In this document: piece after piece, positions 6,851-14,023 of the stretch
Layout: each line of letters begins with the position of its first letter
Numbering within the stretch: position 1 is the stretch's first letter
Source: JBNJGT01 sp051819765
GTDB lineage: Archaea > Nanobdellota > Nanobdellia > Woesearchaeales > JACJVW01
Length of the DNA stretch: 21,025 nucleotides
Reading direction: 5' to 3'
Assembly (NCBI GenBank): GCA_051819765.1
Contig: JBNJGT010000028.1
Location: forward strand, 1-21,025
Program-made: the position numbers and the translations under genes
The notes under the pieces: generated by a model
What the model saw: only the letters and a program-made list of their open reading frames with translations
What the model was told of the DNA's origin: nothing
Databases searched by the model: none

Positions 6851-7027
6851 TCAGTCAGAAACGGTGATTGCCTGCTCAGGACACTGGAGTTCGCATGCAC
6901 GACAGCCGATACATTCATCAGGGTTTTTGACTTCTGCTTTCTCTTTTAGCTCAAAGACATCCATCGGACATACATCAACACATGTGCCGCATCCAGTACA
7001 CTTATTCTTGTTTACTGTCGGTTTCAT
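6851..7027 (-). CDS. Small 2[4Fe-4S] ferredoxin
   Basis: The 58-residue electron carrier has two classical four-cysteine motifs: CTGCGTCVDVCP (Cys10, 13, 16, 20) and CIGCRACELQCP (Cys39, 42, 45, 49). Each half would ligate one [4Fe-4S] cluster, the usual arrangement of bacterial/archaeal 2[4Fe-4S] ferredoxins. The start is the ATG at 7027, with AAGGGG a few bases upstream. A longer in-frame start at 7114 would add a 29-residue Lys/Arg run that is only the out-of-frame reading of the acidic eS1 tail. It overlaps the end of the eS1 gene by 26 bp, and tRNA-Arg follows 9 nt later. The redox partner is not in the window. Confidence 0.92.
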   Translation of the reverse strand: MKPTVNKNKCTGCGTCVDVCPMDVFELKEKAEVKNPDECIGCRACELQCPEQAITVSD

Positions 7028-7700
7028 TTTCTGCCCCTTTTTCTTCAGGTGTTTCTTCCGGCGCCTCGTCCTGTGCTTCTTGTGCTTCTTCCGGCGCCTC
7101 TTCTGCACTGGCAAGCTTTGTTACATCTGAGAGTAGTTGAATACCACGAATCTCAAATATCGCGACAGGATGAATCTTCTTGAGTCTTGCAAAGATGCTC
7201 TTTTGAAGTTTTGACTGGGTTATCTGCTTCAACAGTTCATCATACTCAAGCTTTCCGACTTCCTTTTGGAGGTGTTCGCGCACATTGTGGTGGAGGGAGA
7301 CCTTGACTGAGCTACGGGTGATACCCCGTGTCAGGAGGATGGTCTTTATCTCAACCTGGCACTTATCCTTTGTCTTGACCTTCATGGTCAAATCAAGCCG
7401 ATCCTTACCACGACGAACCATACGCTTGATGGTTGTAGGAACTATGCGATAACCGGTCAGCACAGTAGTTGCCCTACCATCTTTGATACCGTTTATGGTA
7501 AAGGTTGCTGCAACACCCTGCTTTTTGGGATCGCGTGTCAAAGACATCATATTGACTGTGACTTTCTTGTTCATGAGATCATTAATTTCCACTGCAGGAG
7601 CTTCTCCGAGTCCTTGCTCCATGAAGAGTTTGGGTGCAATTATCTGAAACCACTTCTTCTTCTTTGCTTTGGTTACTGATTTTTTCTTAGCCTTTGCCAT
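7002..7700 (-). CDS. rps3ae: 30S ribosomal protein eS1 (S3Ae)
   Basis: This archaeal/eukaryotic small-subunit protein sits near the platform and mRNA exit. The 232-residue product has the basic N-terminus (MAKAKKKSVTKAKKKKWFQI) and recognisable core segments such as IIAPKLFMEQGLGEAP, TGYRIVPTTIKRMVRRG and the KVSLHHNVREHLQKEVG region. The last 33 or so residues form an unusually acidic tail rich in EEAPEEAQEAQDEAPEE. This tail contains near-repeats at DNA level and overlaps the ferredoxin start. Orthologues usually end near the core, so the tail is lineage-specific. A TATA-like TTTTTAAAAA at 7727-7736 precedes the gene with a very short leader. Confidence 0.93.
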   Translation of the reverse strand: MAKAKKKSVTKAKKKKWFQIIAPKLFMEQGLGEAPAVEINDLMNKKVTVNMMSLTRDPKKQGVAATFTINGIKDGRATTVLTGYRIVPTTIKRMVRRGKDRLDLTMKVKTKDKCQVEIKTILLTRGITRSSVKVSLHHNVREHLQKEVGKLEYDELLKQITQSKLQKSIFARLKKIHPVAIFEIRGIQLLSDVTKLASAEEAPEEAQEAQDEAPEETPEEKGAENETDSKQE

Positions 7701-7726
7701 TTTCTATCGCCTTAGAAACTTGCATC

Positions 7727-7736
7727 TTTTTAAAAA
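7727..7736 (-). promoter_or_regulatory. TATA box for eS1-ferredoxin-tRNA-Arg
   Basis: The self-complementary TTTTTAAAAA is centred about 31 nt upstream of the eS1 ATG and lies just past the gyrB stop codon. The predicted leader is about 5 nt. Confidence 0.45.
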
Positions 7737-7744
7737 CTTTTTTA

Positions 7745-9628
7745 TTATATGTCAAGATTCACAACTTCCTTCGCATGCTGTTGGATGAAGTTTCGCCGAG
7801 GTTCAACCTCATCACCCATGAGAATCGAGAAGATCTGGTTGGCCTCAACCGCATCCTTCATAGTGACGCGCATGAGGGTCCGCTTGTCAGGGTCCATGGT
7901 GGTCTCCCAGAGTTGAGTGGGATTCATCTCACCTAGCCCTTTGAAGCGTGAGACAACCACGTCACGACCGAGTTTCTCGTAGATTGGCTCAAGACCGTCC
8001 TCGGTCTTTGCCCAGATCTCCTTTTTTCCCTTGGTGACTTTGTAAAGAGGAGGTTGGGCAATGTAGACATACCCTTTCTCAACCAAAGGTGCCATGTACC
8101 GGTAGAAGAAGGTAAGCAGCAGAGTCCGGATATGCGCTCCATCAACATCCGCATCTGTCATGATGATCACCTTGTGATACCGGGCTTTCTCAATGTTAAA
8201 CTCGTCACCAATGCTGGTGCCAAGGGCTGTTATGAGGCTTACGATCTCATTGTTCGCAAGGGCCTTAGGAAGGCGCGCCTTTTGGACATTGATGATCTTT
8301 CCCCGTAACGGGAGGATTGCCTGGAACTCACGATTCCGTCCCTGCTTAGCACTGCCACCGGCACTGTCACCCTCTACGATGTAGAGCTCTGTCTTGGCAG
8401 GATCGCGTGACGAGCAGTCAGCAAGCTTACCGGGCAAGGTAGAGGGGCCATCCAGCAGACCCTTCCTGCGGGTGAGATCTCTTGCCTTTCGAGCCGCTTC
8501 TCTTGCTTTTGCAGCATTGAGAATCTTGTCAAGGATGATCTTTGCGTCATGAGGGTTCTCTTCCAGGAAGGTAGAGAGATTGTTGGTGACCACGGAATCA
8601 ACGATGCCTTTCACTGATGAATTACCGAGCTTCACCTTAGTCTGTCCTTCAAACTGGGGATCGGGAATCTTGACCGAGATGACTGCTGAAAGTCCTTCAC
8701 GAGTATCGTCACTTGAGATCTTGAATTTCTGATTGCTCTTTTCGATGTAATTGTTCAGACAGCGAGTAAGGGCGGTCTTGAAACCTGACAGGTGGGTGCC
8801 ACCCTCATAGGTATTGATGTTATTGACAAAGGAAAACATGTGCTCATTGAAGCTGTCACTGTATTGCAAGGCAATCTCAACTATAATGCTATCACGCTCA
8901 GCCTCAAAGAAGATGGTGTCATGGAGGGGAGTCTTGTTCTTATTGAGATACTCCACAAACTCCTTGATGCCCCCTTCATAATAGAAGACTTTTTCGCGTT
9001 GTTTGTCTTCCCGAGCATCCTGGACAATGATCTGAACACCCTTGTTGAGGAAGGCCAACTCCCGGAAACGACTGGAAAGAGTCTCAAAACTGAAGACATC
9101 AGTCTCAAAGATCTCAGGGTCTGGATAGAACTGGATCTGTGTGCCGGTCCCTTGCGCATCACCGATTATCTCAATCTCGGTTTCAGGGTTGCCGCGCCTG
9201 TATTTTTGGTAGTAGCGTTTCCCATCACGGCTCACCCATACCTCAAGTTGCACGGATAAGGCATTGACGCAGGATACCCCTACCCCATGGAGCCCCCCGC
9301 TTACCTTATAGGTGTCATTGTCGAATTTTCCCCCTGCATGAAGCTTGGTCATGACGACCTGCAATGCGGACATGCCATATTTCTCCATGGTATCCACGGG
9401 GATTCCCCGACCGTTATCCGTAACCGTAATGCTGTTGTCCTTGTTTATGGTGATATGGATCTTAGAGCAGAAGCCGGCCAATGCCTCATCGATGCTGTTA
9501 TCGACCACTTCATAGACCAGATGATGGAGCCCGGCAACATTCGTTGAGCCGATGTACATGGCTGGCCGTTTCCGGACCGCCTCTAGCCCCTCCAATACAT
9601 TGATATTATTTCCACTATATTCAGACAT
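7745..9628 (-). CDS. gyrB: DNA gyrase subunit B
   Basis: This is the ATPase subunit of the type IIA topoisomerase that introduces negative supercoils with GyrA. The 627-residue product has the GHKL ATPase (EVVDNSIDEA 40-49, DNGRGIPV 71-78, GGLHGVG 111-117), the transducer domain (about 220-390), and the TOPRIM domain with EGDSAGG at 419-425 and TDADVDGAHIRTLLLTF. It ends with the RFKGLGEM region and the C-terminal motif PRRNFIQ. Its length matches the short GyrB form without the large insertion of enterobacteria. The family is bacterial in origin and was acquired by several archaeal lineages. gyrA, usually adjacent, is not next to it here. AGAGGT at 9635-9640 and a TATA box at 9663-9671 support the start. 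Confidence 0.97.
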   Translation of the reverse strand: MSEYSGNNINVLEGLEAVRKRPAMYIGSTNVAGLHHLVYEVVDNSIDEALAGFCSKIHITINKDNSITVTDNGRGIPVDTMEKYGMSALQVVMTKLHAGGKFDNDTYKVSGGLHGVGVSCVNALSVQLEVWVSRDGKRYYQKYRRGNPETEIEIIGDAQGTGTQIQFYPDPEIFETDVFSFETLSSRFRELAFLNKGVQIIVQDAREDKQREKVFYYEGGIKEFVEYLNKNKTPLHDTIFFEAERDSIIVEIALQYSDSFNEHMFSFVNNINTYEGGTHLSGFKTALTRCLNNYIEKSNQKFKISSDDTREGLSAVISVKIPDPQFEGQTKVKLGNSSVKGIVDSVVTNNLSTFLEENPHDAKIILDKILNAAKAREAARKARDLTRRKGLLDGPSTLPGKLADCSSRDPAKTELYIVEGDSAGGSAKQGRNREFQAILPLRGKIINVQKARLPKALANNEIVSLITALGTSIGDEFNIEKARYHKVIIMTDADVDGAHIRTLLLTFFYRYMAPLVEKGYVYIAQPPLYKVTKGKKEIWAKTEDGLEPIYEKLGRDVVVSRFKGLGEMNPTQLWETTMDPDKRTLMRVTMKDAVEANQIFSILMGDEVEPRRNFIQQHAKEVVNLDI

Positions 9629-9662
9629 GAGAATACCTCTGTAGGCTAGGACAGTCGGCTCC

Positions 9663-9671
9663 TATTTAAAC
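9663..9671 (-). promoter_or_regulatory. TATA box for gyrB
   Basis: On the minus strand, GTTTAAATA predicts a leader of about 12 nt that carries AGAGGT 6 nt before the ATG at 9628. Confidence 0.5.
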
Positions 9672-9767
9672 CTTATGCTTTTGGATTCTGACGAAATATG
9701 GCGAATCAGAGCCTAAGAAGCGCAAATCCTGGAAGCATAGCCACCAACCCTGAACCAATAGAAAAGA

Positions 9768-9775
9768 TTTATAAA
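9768..9775 (+). promoter_or_regulatory. TATA box for rpl15e
   Basis: TTTATAAA is followed by a predicted leader of about 46 nt. The leader carries GGAGG at 9832-9836, 7 nt before the ATG at 9844. It diverges from the gyrB promoter within a 215-bp gap that holds no other recognisable feature. Confidence 0.55.
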
Positions 9776-9843
9776 ATGAATGCGGTTTTTGGGTGGAAGG
9801 ATGTGGGTAGTTGCTTACCTGAACTAAAAATGGAGGCTACAAA

Positions 9844-10428
9844 ATGGCATTACATAAATATCTGAGAACCCTTTGGAAGAACCCAAAGAAAAACCTGGGT
9901 TCGCTTTGGAAGGAACATTTGATAGAGTGGCGGCAAGAACCGACAACCATGCGGATTGCGCGCCCAACACGGCTTGATCGTGCCAGAAGCCTGGGATATA
10001 AGGCAAAGCCAGGCATTGTCATGGTCAGACAAAGAATCACACGAGGCGGACGACGAAGACCCATGGATATGGGTGGACGAAGAAGCAGGCATGCAGGACA
10101 TCGGCTGATTCTGGGGAAGAGCTATCAGGTTGTCGCAGAAGTGCGGGCAAACAAGAAGTTCCATAATCTTGAGGTCCTTGGTTCGTACTATCTTGCAAAA
10201 GACGGAAAGCATTATTGGTACGAGATCATCATGGTCGATCCGGACCATCCGGCGATTGTGAATGACAAGCGCTATAAATGGACCAAAAAGAATCGTGGAC
10301 GAGTGTTCAGAGGCCTTACCAGTGCAGGGCGCAAGGGACGAGGCCTGCGACGCAAAGGTACAGGGGCCGAAAAGCTTCGCCCGTCGAGAACAGCTAATCT
10401 TAAGCGCCGCTGGAAAAAACGCTTATAA
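9844..10428 (+). CDS. rpl15e: 50S ribosomal protein eL15 (L15e)
   Basis: This archaeal/eukaryotic large-subunit protein has no bacterial counterpart. The 194-residue, strongly basic product begins MALHKYLRTLWKNPKKNLG and carries family hallmarks: RPTRLDRARSLGYKAKPG, RVRR-type basic runs (RITRGGRRRP), HYWYEIIMVDPDHP, and the C-terminal GLTSAGRKGRGLRRKGTGAE. Length and motif order match the family. The strong ribosome-binding site GGAGG and the TATA box upstream suit high expression. An oligo-T stretch (TATTTTTTAG, 10436-10445) just downstream may terminate transcription. The gene stands alone with no partner ribosomal genes. Confidence 0.96.
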   Translation: MALHKYLRTLWKNPKKNLGSLWKEHLIEWRQEPTTMRIARPTRLDRARSLGYKAKPGIVMVRQRITRGGRRRPMDMGGRRSRHAGHRLILGKSYQVVAEVRANKKFHNLEVLGSYYLAKDGKHYWYEIIMVDPDHPAIVNDKRYKWTKKNRGRVFRGLTSAGRKGRGLRRKGTGAEKLRPSRTANLKRRWKKRL

Positions 10429-10455
10429 TTATTTATATTTTTTAGTCTCTAAATC

Positions 10456-10489
10456 TTTAAATAGTACCCTTTTCATAAATTTTAAATAG
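10456..10489 (+). promoter_or_regulatory. Tandem TATA boxes upstream of the micro-ORF
   Basis: There are two near-identical boxes, CTTTAAATAG (10456-10464) and TTTTAAATAG (10480-10489), about 24 nt apart. The nearer one predicts a leaderless start at about 10512. The farther one predicts a leader containing the purine-rich GAGAGGGG at 10496-10503. Confidence 0.45.
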
Positions 10490-10512
10490 CTTTATGAGAG
10501 GGGTTTAATCAA

Positions 10513-10611
10513 ATGTTCGATGAAGAAGCTATGGAATATGCGGCGGAACAAGGAGTCGATTTCTCAACGGACGTGAATTTTGATATGGACGATGAGAGCA
10601 TAGGCGATTAG
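10513..10611 (+). CDS. 32-residue acidic small protein (putative)
   Basis: The short ORF (ATG 10513, TAG 10609-10611) is preceded by a purine-rich ribosome site (GAGAGGGG, 9 nt away) and two TATA-like boxes. The product, MFDEEAMEYAAEQGVDFSTD then VNFDMDDESIGD, is very acidic with no Cys or membrane segment. Its stop overlaps the stop of the convergent alkyltransferase gene by 4 bp. It is too short for any family call. The complete set of expression signals is the main reason to believe it. It might instead be a leader peptide or a non-coding transcript. Confidence 0.5.
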   Translation: MFDEEAMEYAAEQGVDFSTDVNFDMDDESIGD

Positions 10612-10910
10612 CCTAGCATTTTTTTCTTTTCAAAGTCAACAATCTGATTATTGACGCACCGGATACCTTCTTTTGCAAGCAAATCCTTCTTTGTGCCGAT
10701 GCCCTCTGCGAAGCCCCCAATTGAACCATCGGAGGCAACAACCCGGTGGCAGGGCACCTGAGGCCAATAGGGGTTCTTGTTCAGGGCAGAGCCAACTGCC
10801 TGGTAGGCCTTGGTCCCCAGAGCATGGGCAAGATCCTTATAGGTAGTTATGCGTCCAGCAGGCACTTTTTTCACCAGTCCATAGACCCGTTCCTGAAATG
10901 CGGTCGGCAT
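10608..10910 (-). CDS. ogt: Methylated-DNA (O6-alkylguanine) cysteine methyltransferase, single domain
   Basis: The product removes alkyl groups from O6 of guanine by irreversible transfer to its own cysteine. The 100-residue protein is just the conserved C-terminal DNA-binding/active-site domain: FQERVYGLVKKVPAGRITTY (helix-turn-helix region with YKDLA), AVGSALNKNP and the active-site PCHRV with Cys54, then GFAEGIGTKKDLLAKEGI. The nucleophilic Cys is present, so it is not an alkyltransferase-like protein (those carry another residue there). The usual N-terminal domain is absent. The frame is open further upstream to 11132, but that part overlaps gltX on the other strand. The ATG at 10910 sits about 27 nt from the shared TATA box, consistent with leaderless translation. 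Confidence 0.9.
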   Translation of the reverse strand: MPTAFQERVYGLVKKVPAGRITTYKDLAHALGTKAYQAVGSALNKNPYWPQVPCHRVVASDGSIGGFAEGIGTKKDLLAKEGIRCVNNQIVDFEKKKMLG

Positions 10911-10933
10911 ATACAGAGGATGTAGCATAACAT

Positions 10934-10941
10934 ATTTAAAT
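10934..10941. promoter_or_regulatory. Shared palindromic TATA box for ogt and gltX
   Basis: The perfect palindrome ATTTAAAT is centred at 10937.5, about 27 nt from the ogt ATG (10910, minus) and 25-26 nt from the gltX ATG (10963, plus). Both spacings equal the TATA-to-start distance of leaderless archaeal genes, so one element can serve both directions. The whole intergenic gap is 52 nt. Confidence 0.6.
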
Positions 10942-10962
10942 GTAGCCGCATCAGCGCACGGG

Positions 10963-12642
10963 ATGGAAGAGAGAATCAGGATTCTTGCATTGGAGAATGC
11001 AGTGAAGTTCAAGGGAACGGCAAACCCAGGATCGATCATCGGCAAACTATTGAGCGATTCGCCTGAATTGAAGAGCGAAATGAAGACCCTCTCAGGGACG
11101 ATAAACAAGATTGTCACAGAGGTCAATGCCATGAGCCCTGAGGAGCAAGAGCACCAGCTCCTGGAGCTTAAGCCTGATTTCTATGACCAGCAACAACAGG
11201 AAAAGGCTGAGCGGCAGAAAAAACGAAACATGCTCCCTCCACTGAAGAACGCGGCGGAAGGAGCGGTCATCACCAGGATGCCCCCTGAACCCTCAAAGTA
11301 CAACCATGTGGGCCATGCGCTCAGTTTCCTTATCAACTATCTCTATGCTCATATGTACAAAGGACGATGTGTCCTCAGACTGGATGACACAAACCCTGAG
11401 ATGGCAAGACAGGAATATGTGGATGCGATATTTGAAGATGTTGTTGATTACTTGGGACTCAGGCCTGACACAATCGTCTATGCATCGGATTACATGGAGA
11501 CCTACTACGAGTTTGCCGAGCAACTCATACAGAAGGGCTCTGCATATACCTGTTCGTGTACCCAGGAGACCATGTCCGAGGGCCGACGCGGGATGAAAGC
11601 ATGTGGGCACAGGGATAAGGCACCAGAGACAATTCTTTCCGAATGGAAGCAGATGAAACAGGGGAAACTCCAAGACCATGTCCTGCGGCTGAAAGAGGAT
11701 ATGACGCACAAGAACGCGGTCATGCGGGACCCGACGATCTACCGGGTCTGCACAACACCCCATTACCGACAAAAGGATACATATCATGTGTGGCCTCTGT
11801 ATGACTTTGAGACTGCTGTCCAGGATGGCATGAACAAAGTGACCCACATCATCAGGTCAAATGAATTTGACAGCCGCATCGAACTGCACAACCGGATCTT
11901 TTCATTGCTCGGATTTGCTGAGCCTGAGTTCAAGCAATACGGCAGGTTCAATATCCAGGGAGCGACAACCAAAGGAAGAGAGATCCGAGCACTCATCGAA
12001 TCAGGAGACTATATCGGATGGGATGACCCGCGGCTAGTGACATTGCGAGCGCTCCGACGACGAGGAATCGTGAAGGAGACATTCTTCGAACTGGTGAAGA
12101 AAAGCGGGCTTTCCAAGCAGCAGACAAACATCGATTATTCCATGCTTGCGGCAATCAACCGGGCGATCCTGGATGAGACCGCCAAGCGGCTTTTCTTCAT
12201 CGAAGACCCGGTGAAGATTGAGACAACCGCCCCTGTGATTGAAGCCCATCTCAAACTACAGCCACAAGACACTACCGCAAAACGAGTCATCCGCACAAAA
12301 GGCACCTACCTCATTGAAAGAAAGGATTATGAGGCGATACAGGAAGGAGAAGTGGTGCGGCTCATGGACTGCGTGAACCTTGTCAAGGAAGGACAATTGC
12401 GGTATCAATCCAGTGAGTACGAGGATTTTGATGGAAAGAGAGTGTTGCACTGGATCTCGCCGGTAGAGGAACAGGTAGAGGTGGAGATACTCATGCCAGA
12501 CCTGACAGTGAAAAAAGGGATATCCGAGCACATGACCAAGACATTACAGCCAGGAGAGGTCATACAGTTTGAGCGATTCGGGTTTTGCAGATTGGATGAG
12601 ATCAAAGACGGAGTCTATCATTTTTGGTATAGCCATGATTAG
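10963..12642 (+). CDS. gltX: Glutamyl-tRNA synthetase, archaeal type
   Basis: The enzyme charges tRNA-Glu. In archaea it also charges tRNA-Gln with Glu, for conversion by the GatDE amidotransferase. The 559-residue class I synthetase starts with the archaeal N-terminal helical extension (about 1-90). The Rossmann catalytic core has the HIGH-type motif PEPSKYNHVGHA (HVGH 115-118) and RLDDTNP (139-145). Further along are the archaeal block ATTKGREIRALIESGDYIGW in the KMSKS position and DDPRLVTLRALRRRGI, then the beta-barrel anticodon-binding domains typical of GlnRS/archaeal GluRS. The KMSKS equivalent is the degenerate TTKGRE. The ATG at 10963 is a leaderless start from the TATA box at 10934-10941. 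Confidence 0.96.
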   Translation: MEERIRILALENAVKFKGTANPGSIIGKLLSDSPELKSEMKTLSGTINKIVTEVNAMSPEEQEHQLLELKPDFYDQQQQEKAERQKKRNMLPPLKNAAEGAVITRMPPEPSKYNHVGHALSFLINYLYAHMYKGRCVLRLDDTNPEMARQEYVDAIFEDVVDYLGLRPDTIVYASDYMETYYEFAEQLIQKGSAYTCSCTQETMSEGRRGMKACGHRDKAPETILSEWKQMKQGKLQDHVLRLKEDMTHKNAVMRDPTIYRVCTTPHYRQKDTYHVWPLYDFETAVQDGMNKVTHIIRSNEFDSRIELHNRIFSLLGFAEPEFKQYGRFNIQGATTKGREIRALIESGDYIGWDDPRLVTLRALRRRGIVKETFFELVKKSGLSKQQTNIDYSMLAAINRAILDETAKRLFFIEDPVKIETTAPVIEAHLKLQPQDTTAKRVIRTKGTYLIERKDYEAIQEGEVVRLMDCVNLVKEGQLRYQSSEYEDFDGKRVLHWISPVEEQVEVEILMPDLTVKKGISEHMTKTLQPGEVIQFERFGFCRLDEIKDGVYHFWYSHD

Positions 12643-12651
12643 TTCGTTAAG

Positions 12652-12660
12652 TTTATAAAG
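12652..12660 (+). promoter_or_regulatory. TATA box for the 12683 gene
   Basis: TTTATAAAG begins 9 nt after the gltX stop and is centred 27 nt before the ATG at 12683, which predicts a leaderless mRNA. Confidence 0.55.
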
Positions 12661-12682
12661 AACATGAAATTTTTGCCATACA

Positions 12683-12976
12683 ATGAAACACACAACAAAA
12701 AGCATCATAGTCGGGCGGAAAAAGCGAGAACGGGAAACAGATGAGAACCACCCCTGTTTTGTCCACCTGTTTGACCATAACAATCCACACACATCAGGAG
12801 AAGTGCCAAAAGAGATGCTTGACTTCCCACATACCCACAAGGTCATCCTGAAAGGCCTTGATATAAATTATCTACTCGAGGGAAATGATCTGGTTGTGAA
12901 TGACCTAGAGGATGTCGATATCACTGTTGTCGAAGGCCATGTACACATAACCGGAACCCAGGTCAAAGCAGACTGA
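12683..12976 (+). CDS. Histidine-rich small hypothetical protein
   Basis: The 97-residue soluble protein has a basic N-terminus (MKHTTKSIIVGRKKRERE). The His-rich stretches are NHPCFVHLFDHNNPHTSG, DFPHTHKVIL and EGHVHITG. The second half looks beta-rich (INYLLEGNDLVVNDLEDVDI). The spacing of His residues is compatible with metal binding, but no known motif is complete. No family is recognised. Start choice follows the TATA box 27 nt upstream. It ends convergently with the next membrane protein gene, overlapping it by 14 bp. Confidence 0.65.
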   Translation: MKHTTKSIIVGRKKRERETDENHPCFVHLFDHNNPHTSGEVPKEMLDFPHTHKVILKGLDINYLLEGNDLVVNDLEDVDITVVEGHVHITGTQVKAD

Positions 12977-13229
12977 AAAGCCCTTTCTGTAGGAGATAGA
13001 TAACACACAGGATAGTTACAATCCCAAAGGAGATCTCAAAGCCAAGCAGCAGGACATACAGACCTGCCAAGACATCCAGCCAACTGAGTGGATCTCCAAA
13101 CAGGGCAAACAGAAAGCCTTTGAGAAGAAGGTACACTGAGATGTAAAGGAGAAGCTGCCCGGGAAACAAGGCCCAAAAGAGCACTATCGTCCCAACGAGG
13201 AGATCAATCACACCGAGGATTTTGAGCAT
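12963..13229 (-). CDS. Small polytopic membrane protein
   Basis: The 88-residue, highly hydrophobic product has about four short membrane segments (LGVIDLLVGTIVLFWALF; LLLYISVYLLLKGFLFALF; LDVLAGLYVLLLGF; FGIVTILCVIYLLQKGLF) and almost no polar loops. The layout resembles small archaeal inner-membrane proteins of unknown function, and no catalytic or transport motif is visible. The TATA-like ATACTTAAAAT at 13249-13259 on the minus strand lies about 25 nt before the ATG at 13229, so a leaderless start is likely. It diverges from the DUF655 gene. Confidence 0.65.
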   Translation of the reverse strand: MLKILGVIDLLVGTIVLFWALFPGQLLLYISVYLLLKGFLFALFGDPLSWLDVLAGLYVLLLGFEISFGIVTILCVIYLLQKGLFSLL

Positions 13230-13248
13230 ATACCATACAAGGAGGCAG

Positions 13249-13280
13249 ATTTTAAGTATTTTTGCAAACCTTTAAATATA
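13249..13280. promoter_or_regulatory. Back-to-back TATA boxes, membrane protein gene and DUF655 gene
   Basis: A leftward box at 13249-13259 serves the minus-strand membrane protein (leaderless). A rightward box, CCTTTAAATATA, at 13269-13280 serves the DUF655 gene with a leader of about 30 nt. The two lie only about 20 nt apart. Confidence 0.5.
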
Positions 13281-13330
13281 ACATTAATCTAACTATGATT
13301 TGATTAGTGGTTGGTACGGGGGTCAGATTC

Positions 13331-13876
13331 ATGAAAGAAGAAACCGCAGTAGTGTTAGATTTTTTACCAAATGGGTATCCTTTCGATAATAGCCCAAGCC
13401 ATAAGAAACATCCGGTTGTGCAGGCACTGGGAGAACAACATTTCGTTTTGCTAGAGCTTGTGCCAAAAAAAGGGATTTCCCTTCAACCAGGGGATAAGAT
13501 TTATATCGGAGAGGGAAGAAGGGATCAGATTCATCACATAAGTGGTCGCCTGAATATAGAAAAGCTTACAGCGACCGCCAAGTCTGAGATGGAGTATATT
13601 ATCGCGGATATTGTGACCCGGGAAGAGAAACGCTTTGTGGACTTTTTCAACAAGGCCCAACCCTTGACCATGCGCATGCACCAGCTCGAACTCGTACCAG
13701 GGCTTGGAAAAAAGCATATGTGGGAGATTTTGGAGAAGCGGGAGGAAGCGCCCTTCGAATCCTTTGATGACCTGCGCAAGCGCATCAAACTCATGCCTGA
13801 ACCTCGCAAAGCAGTGATCAAAAGGATCATCTCTGAGATATCAGGGAAGGAGAAATATCGGCTATTCACCGAGTAA
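13331..13876 (+). CDS. DUF655 family protein (putative RNA-binding, helix-hairpin-helix)
   Basis: The product begins MKEETAVVLDFLPNGYPFDN, the characteristic N-terminus of archaeal DUF655 proteins. It has an OB/S1-like segment (about 35-75, including LQPGDKIYIGEGRRDQI) and a helix-hairpin-helix (LELVPGLGKKHMWEILEKR) that suggests nucleic-acid binding. The ATG at 13331 has GGGGGT about 8 nt upstream; the GTG at 13307 is the longer alternative. In many archaea this family sits in the order rpl21e-rpoF-DUF655-ksgA and is thought to act around the ribosome or transcription. Here it is near rpl21e-rpoF but inverted, and no ksgA is present. The length of 181 residues is normal. Confidence 0.88.
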   Translation: MKEETAVVLDFLPNGYPFDNSPSHKKHPVVQALGEQHFVLLELVPKKGISLQPGDKIYIGEGRRDQIHHISGRLNIEKLTATAKSEMEYIIADIVTREEKRFVDFFNKAQPLTMRMHQLELVPGLGKKHMWEILEKREEAPFESFDDLRKRIKLMPEPRKAVIKRIISEISGKEKYRLFTE

Positions 13877-14023
13877 TTCTATATTTTTATCGCGTCAGTC
13901 TTGAGGCAAGTTTGTACGGTTCCCGACCCTTAGCAGGCATATGCCCAAGTTGGAATGGCAGAATCATAAGGCGGTAACATCAATAAAATTCAGAGAAGGG
14001 GTCCAGACTATTCAAGCATAAGA

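Noticed and set aside
7028..7114. A 29-residue Lys/Arg-rich N-terminal extension of the ferredoxin
   Set aside because: It is the shifted-frame reading of the acidic Glu/Ala-rich eS1 tail. The internal ATG at 7027 has a ribosome site and gives a normal 58-residue ferredoxin.
10911..11132. N-terminal extension of the alkyltransferase on the minus strand
   Set aside because: It lies over the shared promoter and the first codons of gltX, and its residues do not resemble the MGMT N-terminal domain. The ATG at 10910 matches the TATA spacing.
13926..13979. Possible H/ACA guide RNA (hairpin followed by ACA) between DUF655 and rpoF
   Set aside because: The lower stem is interrupted, the upper stem is only 4 bp with no kink-loop, and the hairpin is shorter than archaeal H/ACA units.
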